Assembly: GCA_015231515.1 (NCBI GenBank)
Contig: JADGBM010000006.1
Location: 1 to 61,498 of the forward strand
DNA from: Desulfobulbaceae bacterium
GTDB lineage: Bacteria > Desulfobacterota > Desulfobulbia > Desulfobulbales > VMSU01
Direction of reading: 5' to 3'
DNA: 61,498 nt
This document shows positions 44,401-50,922 of this stretch, in pieces. The position numbers were made by a program, and so were the translations under genes. Numbering within the stretch: position 1 is the stretch's first letter; each line of letters starts with the position of its first letter. Below the pieces are notes generated by a model. The model ran no database searches, had not been told where the DNA came from, and worked only from the letters and a program-made list of their open reading frames with translations.

Positions 44401-44479
44401 GAGGCCCTACCCCTGACCTCGTGCAGAAAAAAAATCCCGATCATCTTCCGCTCAGCTCAATGCGATGGTTCGCTTTTGT

Positions 44480-44699
44480 CTATATGTGATTTGGCATAGT
44501 TTCATGGAAAATAGGTTTTACGGTTTTCCAAGATTTTGAATCATGCGCTGCATGCCAAAGATCATAATTTTTTTTGCAGGTTCAGCCATAACTCAGGGGT
44601 GGTGTCGAAAGCACGAGATAACCTCAAGGCCATGTCAGGTGTAACAGCACCACGGCAGTTGATAATTTTAGATAGAGTCTTCCTCTTTTTATAACCCCC
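44480..44699 (-). pseudogene. Frameshifted remnant of a HigA-type antitoxin
   Basis: Reading the minus strand gives KRKTLSKIINCRGAV then TPDMALRLSRAF then TTPELWLNLQ, the Xre/HigA signature, then a stop after an eight-A run. If the run had seven A (one less), the frame would continue NYDLWHAAHDSKSWKTV to a stop at 44480-44482. The N-terminal helix-turn-helix half is absent. So this is a decayed antitoxin with a +1 slip, and no toxin gene is adjacent. Confidence 0.8.
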
Positions 44700-44791
44700 A
44701 TTTTGACTACAAAAAAGGCGATATAAGGGGAGGAAACGAGCTCTTTTGACGAAAATATTTCGTGATATTAATCAGTTTATTGATTTGCTGG

Positions 44792-44819
44792 TTGATAAAT
44801 ATCATTAAAACACTATAAT
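44792..44819 (+). promoter_or_regulatory. Promoter of RHH/RelE TA pair
   Basis: TTGATA (44792-44797) and TATAAT (44814-44819) are 16 nt apart. It lies about 40 nt before the antitoxin start. The palindrome entry just downstream is the likely operator. Confidence 0.65.
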
Positions 44820-44823
44820 TGTG

Positions 44824-44835
44824 TATACATGTATA
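44824..44835. promoter_or_regulatory. Perfect 12-bp palindrome, likely antitoxin operator
   Basis: TATACATGTATA is a perfect palindrome placed right after the -10 box and before the RHH antitoxin start. Ribbon-helix-helix antitoxins bind such sites as dimers to control their own operon, so this is a likely autoregulatory operator. Its role is inferred. Confidence 0.6.
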
Positions 44836-44854
44836 GCATTCGGAGGAAGAAACC

Positions 44855-45079
44855 ATGTTAGCATTACGTTTACCCAAAGACATCGAACAACGGCTTGAGA
44901 GCCTGGCCAAAAAATCCGGCCGTTCAAAGTCGTTTTACGCGCGGGAGGCTATTCTTGAGCACTTAGACGATTTAGAGGCGACCTATCTTTCCTCTAAAAT
45001 CCTTAACCGCGTCGACAGCGGAGTTGAGCAAACTTACACTCTTGACGAGTTGGAGAAGGAACTTGGCCTGGAAGGTTAA
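44855..45079 (+). CDS. Ribbon-helix-helix antitoxin (TA pair 2)
   Basis: A 74-residue protein with a RHH N-terminus (MLALRLPKDIEQRLESLAKKSGRSKSFYAREAILEHL) and a negatively charged, helical C-terminus that binds the toxin (LDELEKELGLEG). It is preceded by CGGAGGAAG. It overlaps the RelE gene (TTG start at 45063) and should repress the promoter at 44792. It is the RelB/CopG type found with RelE partners. It looks intact. Confidence 0.9.
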   Translation: MLALRLPKDIEQRLESLAKKSGRSKSFYAREAILEHLDDLEATYLSSKILNRVDSGVEQTYTLDELEKELGLEG

Positions 45080-45335
45080 AGTTACGGAAACTGCAAAAAA
45101 ACAGTTAGCCAAGCTTGACGTACAAACACAAAAAGAGATCATTCAATATATGAGAGAGAGAATCTCTACAATTGAAGACCCTCGCCGCTTTGGCGCAGCA
45201 TTGCGACGTGAATTGACCGGTCGTTGGAAATATCGAGTCGGAGACTATCGGCTGATCTGCGAAATTCAAGAAGAGGACGTTGTTGTCCTCGTTTTAATGA
45301 TCGGGCACCGATGTAAAATTTACGGCGGTCATTGA
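45063..45335 (+). CDS. RelE/ParE-family toxin (TA pair 2)
   Basis: I choose the TTG at 45063 (LAWKVKVTETAKKQLAKL) because it overlaps the antitoxin end and has GGAGAAGGA upstream; a longer frame would start inside the antitoxin. The 90-residue product has the RelE pattern AWKVKVTETAKKQLAKLD, FGAALRRELTGRWKYRVGDYRLICEIQ and VLVLMIGHR. It likely cleaves mRNA on the ribosome. With the RHH antitoxin it forms a complete module. Confidence 0.88.
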   Translation: MAWKVKVTETAKKQLAKLDVQTQKEIIQYMRERISTIEDPRRFGAALRRELTGRWKYRVGDYRLICEIQEEDVVVLVLMIGHRCKIYGGH

Positions 45336-45361
45336 TCTATGTTTCATGCCTTTCTCGGAAT

Positions 45362-45380
45362 AAAACGGGGGCAGACCACG
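45362..45380 (+). repeat. REP-like element beside the RAYT remnant
   Basis: AAAACGGGGGCAGACCACG lies just left of the RAYT remnant. The same unit occurs at 46669-46687, and TGGTCTGTCCC, its reverse complement, occurs at 45854-45864 to the right of the remnant. It is of a different sequence class from the REPs at 30-31 kb. Confidence 0.7.
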
Positions 45381-45395
45381 CTTTTACAGGCAAAC

Positions 45396-45821
45396 TTATT
45401 GCTTACGCGGCCTCCGGGCAACTCCAGGTACCACTCGTCGCCCTAGTGCCTGTGCAATTTCTTTTTGGAATCGGTCATTGCCAAGAACAAAATTACCATT
45501 AGTAGCTTTGCGAATTTTATTTACCACACTAGACTCCAATTGATATCGAAATAATTCTCTGTAGGCTGTTTGTGTTTCTGACTTTTTTGCACCCAGCTGC
45601 CGGTAAAGAGTATGAGGTTTTGTGACCTTACAGATTTCTCCTTGAGCGTTAGCGCGGTAACTGGACCAAGGGTATTCGCCTGGGTGTTCACAACCAGCAT
45701 GTGAAAAGATAATCGTCATCCGCAAAAAAAAACATGCTTGGCGATTGTTGCCTCGCTGAATGATGTGAAAAGGAACTCCGGAATATATAAGGCGTGCTCG
45801 TCTTGGCATGCTTTCTGTCAA
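45396..45821 (-). pseudogene. Remnant of a second RAYT transposase
   Basis: The minus-strand frame opens PRRARLIYSGVPFHIIQRGNNRQACFF, the RAYT N-terminus, then breaks. The continuing family segment FFADDDYLFTCWL is present only in a shifted frame, and the frame resumes at HPGEYPWSSYRANAQG, skipping the part that should carry the HUH motif and Tyr. The C-terminus (GNDRFQKEIAQALGRRVVPGV) is present. So there is one frameshift and one large internal deletion, and the protein cannot be active. Confidence 0.85.
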
Positions 45822-46014
45822 GCCACAATTTCACATCGGCGCCAAGTAAAAAACCTGGTCTGTCCCATATTCTTTTCATATTCTTTTTTTGGAGCACAAC
45901 GCAGGAAATAAGGCGCGGGCCGATGAACTTGCCGCATCATGGGCGAGATAGTACCGTCCGATTTTCATATTAACAACAAGAATGTGGGAAGTGCCCCTAG
46001 TTCACCTTCTTCTG

Positions 46015-46350
46015 TCACAAGTCACTGGATCGAGCGTTGATATTATACGTTCTATCAGCAAGCAGATATTTCCGAAGTTTTCTTTCGCTGCGCATAACAT
46101 AAAGAATGTAGACTTTGTCTTGAGTATAGCGATAAAAAATACGGCAAGGCCCAACAATGACTTCACGGTATCTTGATTTCATCAATTCAAGAGGAACACG
46201 ACCTGATTCAGGAAAATCCTCAAGGCGCTCAACGCTTGAAAATACTTTTTTTACCAAATATTTCGCAGCTCCAAGTTTATCAAGAGCAATATACTCAGCA
46301 ATGTCATTGAGGTCAGCTAAAGCAGGCTCTGTCCAGATTATTTGAGCCAT
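46015..46350 (-). CDS. ParE/RelE-family toxin (TA pair 3)
   Basis: A 111-residue protein with the RelE/ParE pattern: IIWTEPALADLNDIAEYIALDK, LEDFPESGRVPLE, YREVIVGPCRIFYRYTQDKVYILYVMRSERKL. This fold either cleaves mRNA or poisons gyrase. It overlaps the Phd antitoxin by 13 bp. The two are transcribed on the minus strand from a site near 46600. Module is complete. Confidence 0.9.
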   Translation of the reverse strand: MAQIIWTEPALADLNDIAEYIALDKLGAAKYLVKKVFSSVERLEDFPESGRVPLELMKSRYREVIVGPCRIFYRYTQDKVYILYVMRSERKLRKYLLADRTYNINARSSDL

Positions 46351-46595
46351 TTACTCAATTTTGCTTTTGCCTCATCATGACCACATGTTCTCTTTTCCAA
46401 GACAGCATTTTCTCCACGAGATAGTCCTTCTAAAATTTGCATGCGCCTTTGCATTAAATCATAGTCATTGGCGTCAATGAGATATGCAGATGGTTTACCA
46501 TGCTCAGTTATTAAGACTGGTTCTTTGGTGTCATGTAATTCGGCTAATATCTTGGTAGCTTGGCGTTTTAGTGTTGTAACAATTTCTATTTTCAT
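46338..46595 (-). CDS. Phd/YefM antitoxin (TA pair 3)
   Basis: An 85-residue antitoxin: MKIEIVTTLKRQATKILAELHDTKEPVLITEHGKPSAYLIDANDY, typical of the Phd/YefM fold, with a charged C-terminal toxin-binding region. It probably represses its own promoter through the palindrome at 46599-46618. It overlaps the toxin gene by 13 bp. It differs from the Phd antitoxin at 43685 and so comes from a separate module. Confidence 0.9.
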   Translation of the reverse strand: MKIEIVTTLKRQATKILAELHDTKEPVLITEHGKPSAYLIDANDYDLMQRRMQILEGLSRGENAVLEKRTCGHDEAKAKLSKWLK

Positions 46596-46598
46596 AAT

Positions 46599-46618
46599 AG
46601 TGATACTATACTGTCACT
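46599..46618. promoter_or_regulatory. Operator-like palindrome before TA pair 3
   Basis: AGTGATACTATACTGTCACT is an imperfect palindrome matching its reverse complement in 16 of 20 positions. On the minus strand it includes TATAGT, a good -10, with TTGCAA about 15 nt upstream. It ends a few bases before the antitoxin start. Confidence 0.6.
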
Positions 46619-46668
46619 TCCAGTCTTGCAAGTTTTTTTATCCGGGTTGTCAGACACGGTAGACTTGT

Positions 46669-46757
46669 AAAACGGGGACAGACCACGATTTCCCAGGCAA
46701 TCTTGGCATAAATCGTGGTCCCCAATTGTTCCAATTGTTCCGATTGTTTCCAATTGA
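46669..46757. repeat. REP-type inverted pair plus CAATTGTT tandem repeats
   Basis: AAAACGGGGACAGACCACG (46669-46687) is followed after a short gap by ATCGTGGTCCCC (46712-46723), which pairs with it as a hairpin (ACCACGAT with ATCGTGGT). Then comes a run of CCAATTGTT-like units up to 46757. It resembles a two-REP unit (REPIN) and matches the copy near the RAYT remnant. Confidence 0.7.
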
Positions 46758-46774
46758 GTGGTGTGGAAGGTAAG

Positions 46775-47188
46775 TCATTTCAATAAAAGTAAAAACCCGT
46801 CCTGCTCAAAATGTCTATCCGCAGTAAAGGCACGCTGTAAACGCATGGACTTCATTACTACAAAGCTGGTGCAATCGGTCAATCCCCATTCTTTATCAGG
46901 ACGGGAGCAGTAAAGTTTGTATGCCATTTCGGAAAGTTCAGGTGTGATCGTCACAAGATCAACAGCGGTAGATGTTTGAATGAAGTTGAGCAATTTGATG
47001 GCAACATCACGCAGAGGAGGGCGCGCCAGGGAGTTTGCGATTTCGACAGCGACAAAATTTGTGGTAATCAATTTGGTTTTTTGTTGGAGTAGTTGATCGC
47101 GTACAGCGCAGGCGGCTTTATGTAAATTGTCAGATTTGTTGACAAGCGCAAGCCAGGCAACTGTATCGACAAAGGTAGCGCTTGTCAT
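46775..47188 (-). CDS. PIN-domain toxin (VapC-like, TA pair 4)
   Basis: A 137-residue PIN protein: TFVDTVAWLALVNKSDNLHKAA with the first catalytic Asp, AVEIANSLARPPL with Glu, and EWGLTDCTSFVVM...AFTADRHFEQ carrying the further acidic residues. It probably cleaves RNA. Its ATG overlaps the stop of the upstream antitoxin (ATGA) on the minus strand. Pair looks intact. Confidence 0.9.
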   Translation of the reverse strand: MTSATFVDTVAWLALVNKSDNLHKAACAVRDQLLQQKTKLITTNFVAVEIANSLARPPLRDVAIKLLNFIQTSTAVDLVTITPELSEMAYKLYCSRPDKEWGLTDCTSFVVMKSMRLQRAFTADRHFEQDGFLLLLK

Positions 47189-47421
47189 TGCTTCGGTATC
47201 CCATACAGGTAATGGTCATGCTGCGAGGCGAGGTCGGTAATGCCGGTGTCTAGTGCCAGCGAATCAAGATCAGCAAGGGTGGCTGCCTGTTTTTTTTTCG
47301 ATTTAGTTTTGACTGGCGTAAAGATTTCAGTTTTCAGAAAATGCACCATTTTCAATATTTTTTTTTGCGCATCAAGAGGTAATGCTTCGATCTCATGGCA
47401 TAATTGTTGTTGGATGTTCAT
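47185..47421 (-). CDS. Short antitoxin of TA pair 4 (DUF2281-like)
   Basis: I take the ATG at 47421 (MNIQQQLCHEIEALP), preceded by CGGAG; a longer open frame upstream (to 47676) has no conserved content. The 78-residue product has the leading helix LCHEIEALPLDAQKKILKMVHFLK found in DUF2281-type antitoxins, then a disordered Lys/Ala-rich stretch and LASQHDHYLYGIPKQ at the end. Its stop overlaps the PIN toxin start. The family label is an inference. Confidence 0.8.
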   Translation of the reverse strand: MNIQQQLCHEIEALPLDAQKKILKMVHFLKTEIFTPVKTKSKKKQAATLADLDSLALDTGITDLASQHDHYLYGIPKQ

Positions 47422-47730
47422 GTCGGGCTCCGTGTTTGTCTGTGTGCTCTGCTTCGCAAACAGAGATGAGGAGCCATCATTTGACCAAGCTGCCATCTCC
47501 GCTGTCTGTACAAAAGAATAGACCAAAAGGCACTGCAAAGTCAAACAGATTTTGCGGGGAACGGGAGTTGGGGCCGGTGCCTCTGGGGGCAGAGGTCTTG
47601 AAAGATAAGTTTTAGAATATGCATGTAAGGGAGGAATCAAGAGGTAGGTGTCGCATAAGGAATTGTTATTATGCACAAATAGCCAACACGGAAAGTTGAG
47701 TAAAAAGAAATCAGGAGGTTGGCACTCATA
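47422..47730. other. Intergenic stretch, no gene seen
   Basis: Upstream of TA pair 4 lies a stretch with no coding region I can support, though it must contain the pair's promoter. Long open frames here have no recognisable content. Confidence 0.5.
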
Positions 47731-47866
47731 TCAATCCAAATTGTTAGGCTTCGACACTTTCTGTCCTTGTTTGGTCAACCGGTATTTCTGCAATTTGCTT
47801 CTTGGCTTATCAGGGATTGCCATTTCAATAAGCTCTGCGTCTAATGCTGGCTGTAGATAAATAAAA
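47731..47866 (-). pseudogene. C-terminal remnant of a COG2865/AAA_4-type or Fic-linked regulator
   Basis: The minus frame reads KNNFFIYLQPALDAELIEMAIPDK with PRSKLQKYRLTKQGQKV to a stop at 47731-47733. This is the winged-helix tail (LLPALE..LIEMTIPDKP..RLQKYRLT) found at the end of AlbA-AAA_4 regulators and some Fic proteins. The frame is stopped upstream and no N-terminal part remains, so it is a gene end only. Confidence 0.7.
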
Positions 47867-48265
47867 AAATTGTTTTTTATGCCCCATTCTCAAAGCGATA
47901 AAGGGGTATCGAGTATCGCCTGGTTTTTTCGATTCTTCAATCACGCCGGTTCTTCCTCCTTCCGGTTGAAGGCCGGGTTTCTTGGTTTTTTCTGGAGAAC
48001 CGTTGCTGTCATCCTGTGGAATGGCAATGATTTGATACAGGAATTAATTTAATCCAAAAAAAAACATATCTATGACAATATTTGTCCTAGGTAATGAATT
48101 ACTCTTGAATTTAGTAACTCGCAAAGGCGTGTGCTAATAGGTTTAACGTTCTGAAGCTATAAGGCAGGAGTCAGACAACAAAATTGACCTTGTAGGGCGA
48201 AATTAATTAGTGAAATGACAGTATTACTTTGAGGGTGAGGCACCTATATTGATTGTCAACTTTAG
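47867..48265. other. Intergenic stretch with no gene
   Basis: About 400 bp of low-coding-potential DNA between the regulator remnant and the DUF4007 remnant. A 60-codon open frame on the plus strand (47870-48052) looks like chance sequence. Part of the lost DUF4007 N-terminus may have been here. Confidence 0.45.
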
Positions 48266-48536
48266 CCAAATGCCGTATATAAAATAAAAAACATGGTTAA
48301 CGCCATCCGGCATTGGCTCCGAGCTGCTCGACTTATTGTGATTACCCCGGACGAGAAAAAAACTCTCCCACTCGGCAAAGCAATCTTTTCCAAAGAAAAT
48401 GGCTGGGACCCTTGCTTTGAAGACGAGGCCACAATCTGGATCATTCGATGATGAAGACACTCGGCTTTACCTGTTAGCCAGCCTGATTGGAGATTGCTTG
48501 GCAGAGTGTGGCGATGGTGGCAATGTAAATGTGTAA
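48266..48536 (+). pseudogene. Broken DUF4007 gene upstream of the PAPS-reductase gene
   Basis: The frame with ATG at 48293 reads KNMVNAIRHWLRAARLI, then LPLGKAIFSKENGWDPCFED and EATIWIIR, then stops at 48449. This matches the DUF4007 segment GKNMV.AIR.W and GWDP.(L/F)ED.(A/G)T.W. Another frame (from 48447, DDEDTRLYLLASLIGDCLAEC) then runs to a stop at 48534-48536 and overlaps the next gene start by 8 nt, as the intact gene's tail would. So the N-terminus and a central part are lost and the frame is shifted. DUF4007 proteins are known neighbours of PAPS-reductase-like genes. Confidence 0.75.
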
Positions 48537-49329
48537 ATCAAAAAAAGTCCGGCATGTGCTTGGCATCTCAGGCGGCAAAGACAGTGCTGCCCTAGCGATT
48601 TACCTCAAACAACAAGGCAATATCCCGGAAATGGAATACTACTGTTCTGATACCGGCTGTGAGTTGCCCGAAACGTATGAGTTTATCGATAAACTGGAGA
48701 TGTATCTCGGTAAAAAAATAACTCGTATTGGTAACGATGCACCTTTTGAACATCATCTTTTCATGCTTGGCAATCTCTTGCCTTCACCCCGCCAGCGCTG
48801 GTGTACGGTAAAGATGAAATTGGAGCCATTTGAGAAATTTGTCGGTACTGATGAAGTTGTGAGTTACATCGGTATACGAGCTGATGAGTACCGGGAAGGA
48901 TATATCAGCACAAAACCAAATATAAAACCAGTTTTCCCTTTCATTCAAGATGGACTCACCAGAAAGGATATTTTCCAGATTCTCGAAGAATCAATTGGAA
49001 TTCCTGAGTATTACAAATGGCGCAGCCGCTCCGGTTGTTATTTTTGTTTTTTTCAACGACAGGAAGAGTGGCTTGGCCTTTATAAGCACCATCCTGACCT
49101 TTTTGAAAAGGCAATGGCTTTTGAAAAATATGACCCGGTAACTAAAGAAGGGTACACCTGGGTTGAAGGGATGTGTCTCAAAGATTTATTGGAAAGGAAA
49201 GATAAGATTTTTGAATTGGCTGACAAGAAAAGGCAGTTGAAGGACAATCGAAGTTGGCAACAAAAACTAATTGAAGATGGGTTAGATGATGACCCTGAGG
49301 ACCAAGCGTGTTTAATTTGCGCGTTGTGA
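48529..49329 (+). CDS. PAPS reductase family protein (DndC/CysH-like)
   Basis: A 266-residue ATP-pyrophosphatase-fold enzyme. The PP-loop is SGGKDS (14-19), followed by CSDTGCELPETYEFIDKLE, RQRWCTVKMKLEPFEKF, Cys170-Cys173 (CYFC) and a C-terminal Cys261-Cys264 (CLIC). The Cys pattern suggests an Fe-S cluster, as in DndC and SspD that place sulfur in DNA backbones. It is shorter than DndC (usually around 450-500). It is preceded by the broken DUF4007 gene and followed by an HNH endonuclease of the sulfur-binding class. No DndA, DndB, DndD or DndE gene is in view, so DNA sulfuration is not proven here. Confidence 0.85.
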   Translation: MCKSKKVRHVLGISGGKDSAALAIYLKQQGNIPEMEYYCSDTGCELPETYEFIDKLEMYLGKKITRIGNDAPFEHHLFMLGNLLPSPRQRWCTVKMKLEPFEKFVGTDEVVSYIGIRADEYREGYISTKPNIKPVFPFIQDGLTRKDIFQILEESIGIPEYYKWRSRSGCYFCFFQRQEEWLGLYKHHPDLFEKAMAFEKYDPVTKEGYTWVEGMCLKDLLERKDKIFELADKKRQLKDNRSWQQKLIEDGLDDDPEDQACLICAL

Positions 49330-49368
49330 GCCCCCACATATGAGTTCTAATCATCTGAGATTTGACTG

Positions 49369-50244
49369 TTGATTGATAAGTTTAACACATTAGCGATTTG
49401 GGAAAGAAATGGGGAGAGAGCACCCCATAAACCTTTATTGATATTATTTGCACTCGGTGAGTTTCTTCGAACCCCTCACCGGTCTATACCGTACCTGGAG
49501 GTTGATAAAAAACTTAGGGAGTTGCTTGAAGAATTTGGTCCAAACCGTGTCAACTACCACCCGGAATATCCATTTTGGCGGCTCCAGAAAGATGGGATAT
49601 GGGAAGTACATGGCGCGGATAAAATTGTGCTCACAAGTAGTGGTGATGCACGGAAAGGTGATCTGATCAAGGGAGATATTACCGGTTCACTTTCCGAGGA
49701 AATCAGAAAAGAGCTAACCCGTAATCCCAAGTTATTCCCCCAAATAGTCCAAAATATATTGAATGCCCATTTCCCCGCAACCATTCATGAAGATATATTG
49801 CAAAGTATTGGCATTGACCTATCTCTGAATGTTCAGGTTAAGTTGAAAAGAGGTTATGATTTCCGGAGCAAAATTTTACAAGCGTATGAATACCGCTGTT
49901 CTGTCTGCGGTTTTGATGTCAGATTGGGCCACACGCCAATTGCACTGGAGGCAGCACATATCAAATGGCACCAAGCTGGTGGGCCTGACGAAGAAATTAA
50001 TGGCTTGGCATTATGCGCACTGCACCATAAATTATTCGATCGAGGGGCATTTTCCTTGTCTGAAAACTTAGAAATTCTGGTTTCCGACAAGGCTAATGGC
50101 GCGCAAGGATTTAAAGAATGGCTTTTGGATTATCATGGCAGAAAAATATACTTTCCCCAACGTCAAACTTTTTATCCAAAGAGTGAATTTACCAAATGGC
50201 ATTCCGCAGAGGTTTTCAAAGGATACTCCAGGGAATTATTATAG
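49369..50244 (+). CDS. SBD-HNH restriction endonuclease (phosphorothioated-DNA-binding type)
   Basis: A 291-residue protein. The N-terminal part (about 15-150) matches the sulfur-binding domain of the McrA-like family: RAPHKPLLIL (17-26), HPEYPFWRLQKDGIWEV (64-80) and HFPATIHEDILQSIG (134-148). The C-terminal HNH nuclease has Cys177/Cys180, EAAHIKWH (195-201, His197), Asn211 and CALHHKLFD (Cys216, His219/220). Known members bind phosphorothioate DNA and cut nearby, acting as type IV restriction. The only in-frame start is TTG at 49369, right after a stop codon. It sits just after a PAPS-reductase gene. Confidence 0.85.
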   Translation: MIDKFNTLAIWERNGERAPHKPLLILFALGEFLRTPHRSIPYLEVDKKLRELLEEFGPNRVNYHPEYPFWRLQKDGIWEVHGADKIVLTSSGDARKGDLIKGDITGSLSEEIRKELTRNPKLFPQIVQNILNAHFPATIHEDILQSIGIDLSLNVQVKLKRGYDFRSKILQAYEYRCSVCGFDVRLGHTPIALEAAHIKWHQAGGPDEEINGLALCALHHKLFDRGAFSLSENLEILVSDKANGAQGFKEWLLDYHGRKIYFPQRQTFYPKSEFTKWHSAEVFKGYSRELL

Positions 50245-50337
50245 CTTATCAATAAGCACAGTGCCTACAAACCCACCTGTACTGTTGACGTGTTGACGTG
50301 ACGCCAGAACTAAACTATCCATTATAAGGCTTCACCT

Positions 50338-50922
50338 TTGAGTAACTTTTATGACGAAAACTACCGGCAGTACTTTGATTCAACTGTTGGTATTGATCCT
50401 TCCGCTTTCCTGCAACCTCTTGCCGACCGGCTGCGGCCACCGGCAACAATACTTGATGTTGGTTGTGGCTCTGGCCGTGATCTTCTGTGGCTTGCCAGTC
50501 GTGGTTATACTCCAACCGGTTTTGAACTGGCCCCAAAACTTGCTAGCCTGGCACGCGAACATGCCAACTGTCCCGTAATAGAAGGTGATTTTTGCCACTA
50601 TGATTTTTCTGCTCTTCGATTTTCCGCCCTTGTTTTTGTGGGTTCCTTGGTACACCTTCCCAAAGAGACTCTCCCCCTCATACTTAAGTCAACCTGTCTG
50701 GCCCTTGCCCCAGATGGCTTGCTGCTCATCACTCTGAAAGAAGGCCGTGGCTTTTCCTGTGCAGATGACGGTCGTGTTTTTACTTTATGGTCGAGAAAGG
50801 AAATTGAGAAAATTTTTGCGGCACACAACATTCAAGTCCTAGATTTTTCCAAGCAGGTTTCAAAATTACGATCAAATGATATTTGGCTTGGGTACGTGTT
50901 GAGGCTGAATAATGGGCCGTGA
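50338..50922 (+). CDS. Class I SAM-dependent methyltransferase
   Basis: A 194-residue methyltransferase with TTG start (SNFYDENYRQYFDST). Motif I is ILDVGCGSGRDLL (38-50), followed by EGDFCHYDF and an aromatic-rich tail (LSKQVSKLRSNDIWLGYVLRL). It lacks the NPPY/DPPY motif of DNA N6-adenine or N4-cytosine methyltransferases and so may modify a protein, RNA or small molecule. Its last 11 bp overlap the start of the helicase gene, so the two are translationally coupled. This linkage suggests that they act together. Confidence 0.85.
   Translation: MSNFYDENYRQYFDSTVGIDPSAFLQPLADRLRPPATILDVGCGSGRDLLWLASRGYTPTGFELAPKLASLAREHANCPVIEGDFCHYDFSALRFSALVFVGSLVHLPKETLPLILKSTCLALAPDGLLLITLKEGRGFSCADDGRVFTLWSRKEIEKIFAAHNIQVLDFSKQVSKLRSNDIWLGYVLRLNNGP

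Noticed and set aside
47870-48052. A 60-codon plus-strand open frame
   Set aside because: It has no ribosome site or recognisable content, and it overlaps decayed material; it looks like chance.
48529-50244. A complete Dnd or Ssp phosphorothioation system
   Set aside because: Only one sulfurtransferase-like gene is present; no cysteine desulfurase, DndB, DndD, DndE, SspB or SspC was found in the window.
50338-50922. A DNA methyltransferase of a restriction-modification pair
   Set aside because: The protein lacks the NPPY/DPPY or PC motifs of DNA amino- or C5-methyltransferases; it is only called class I.
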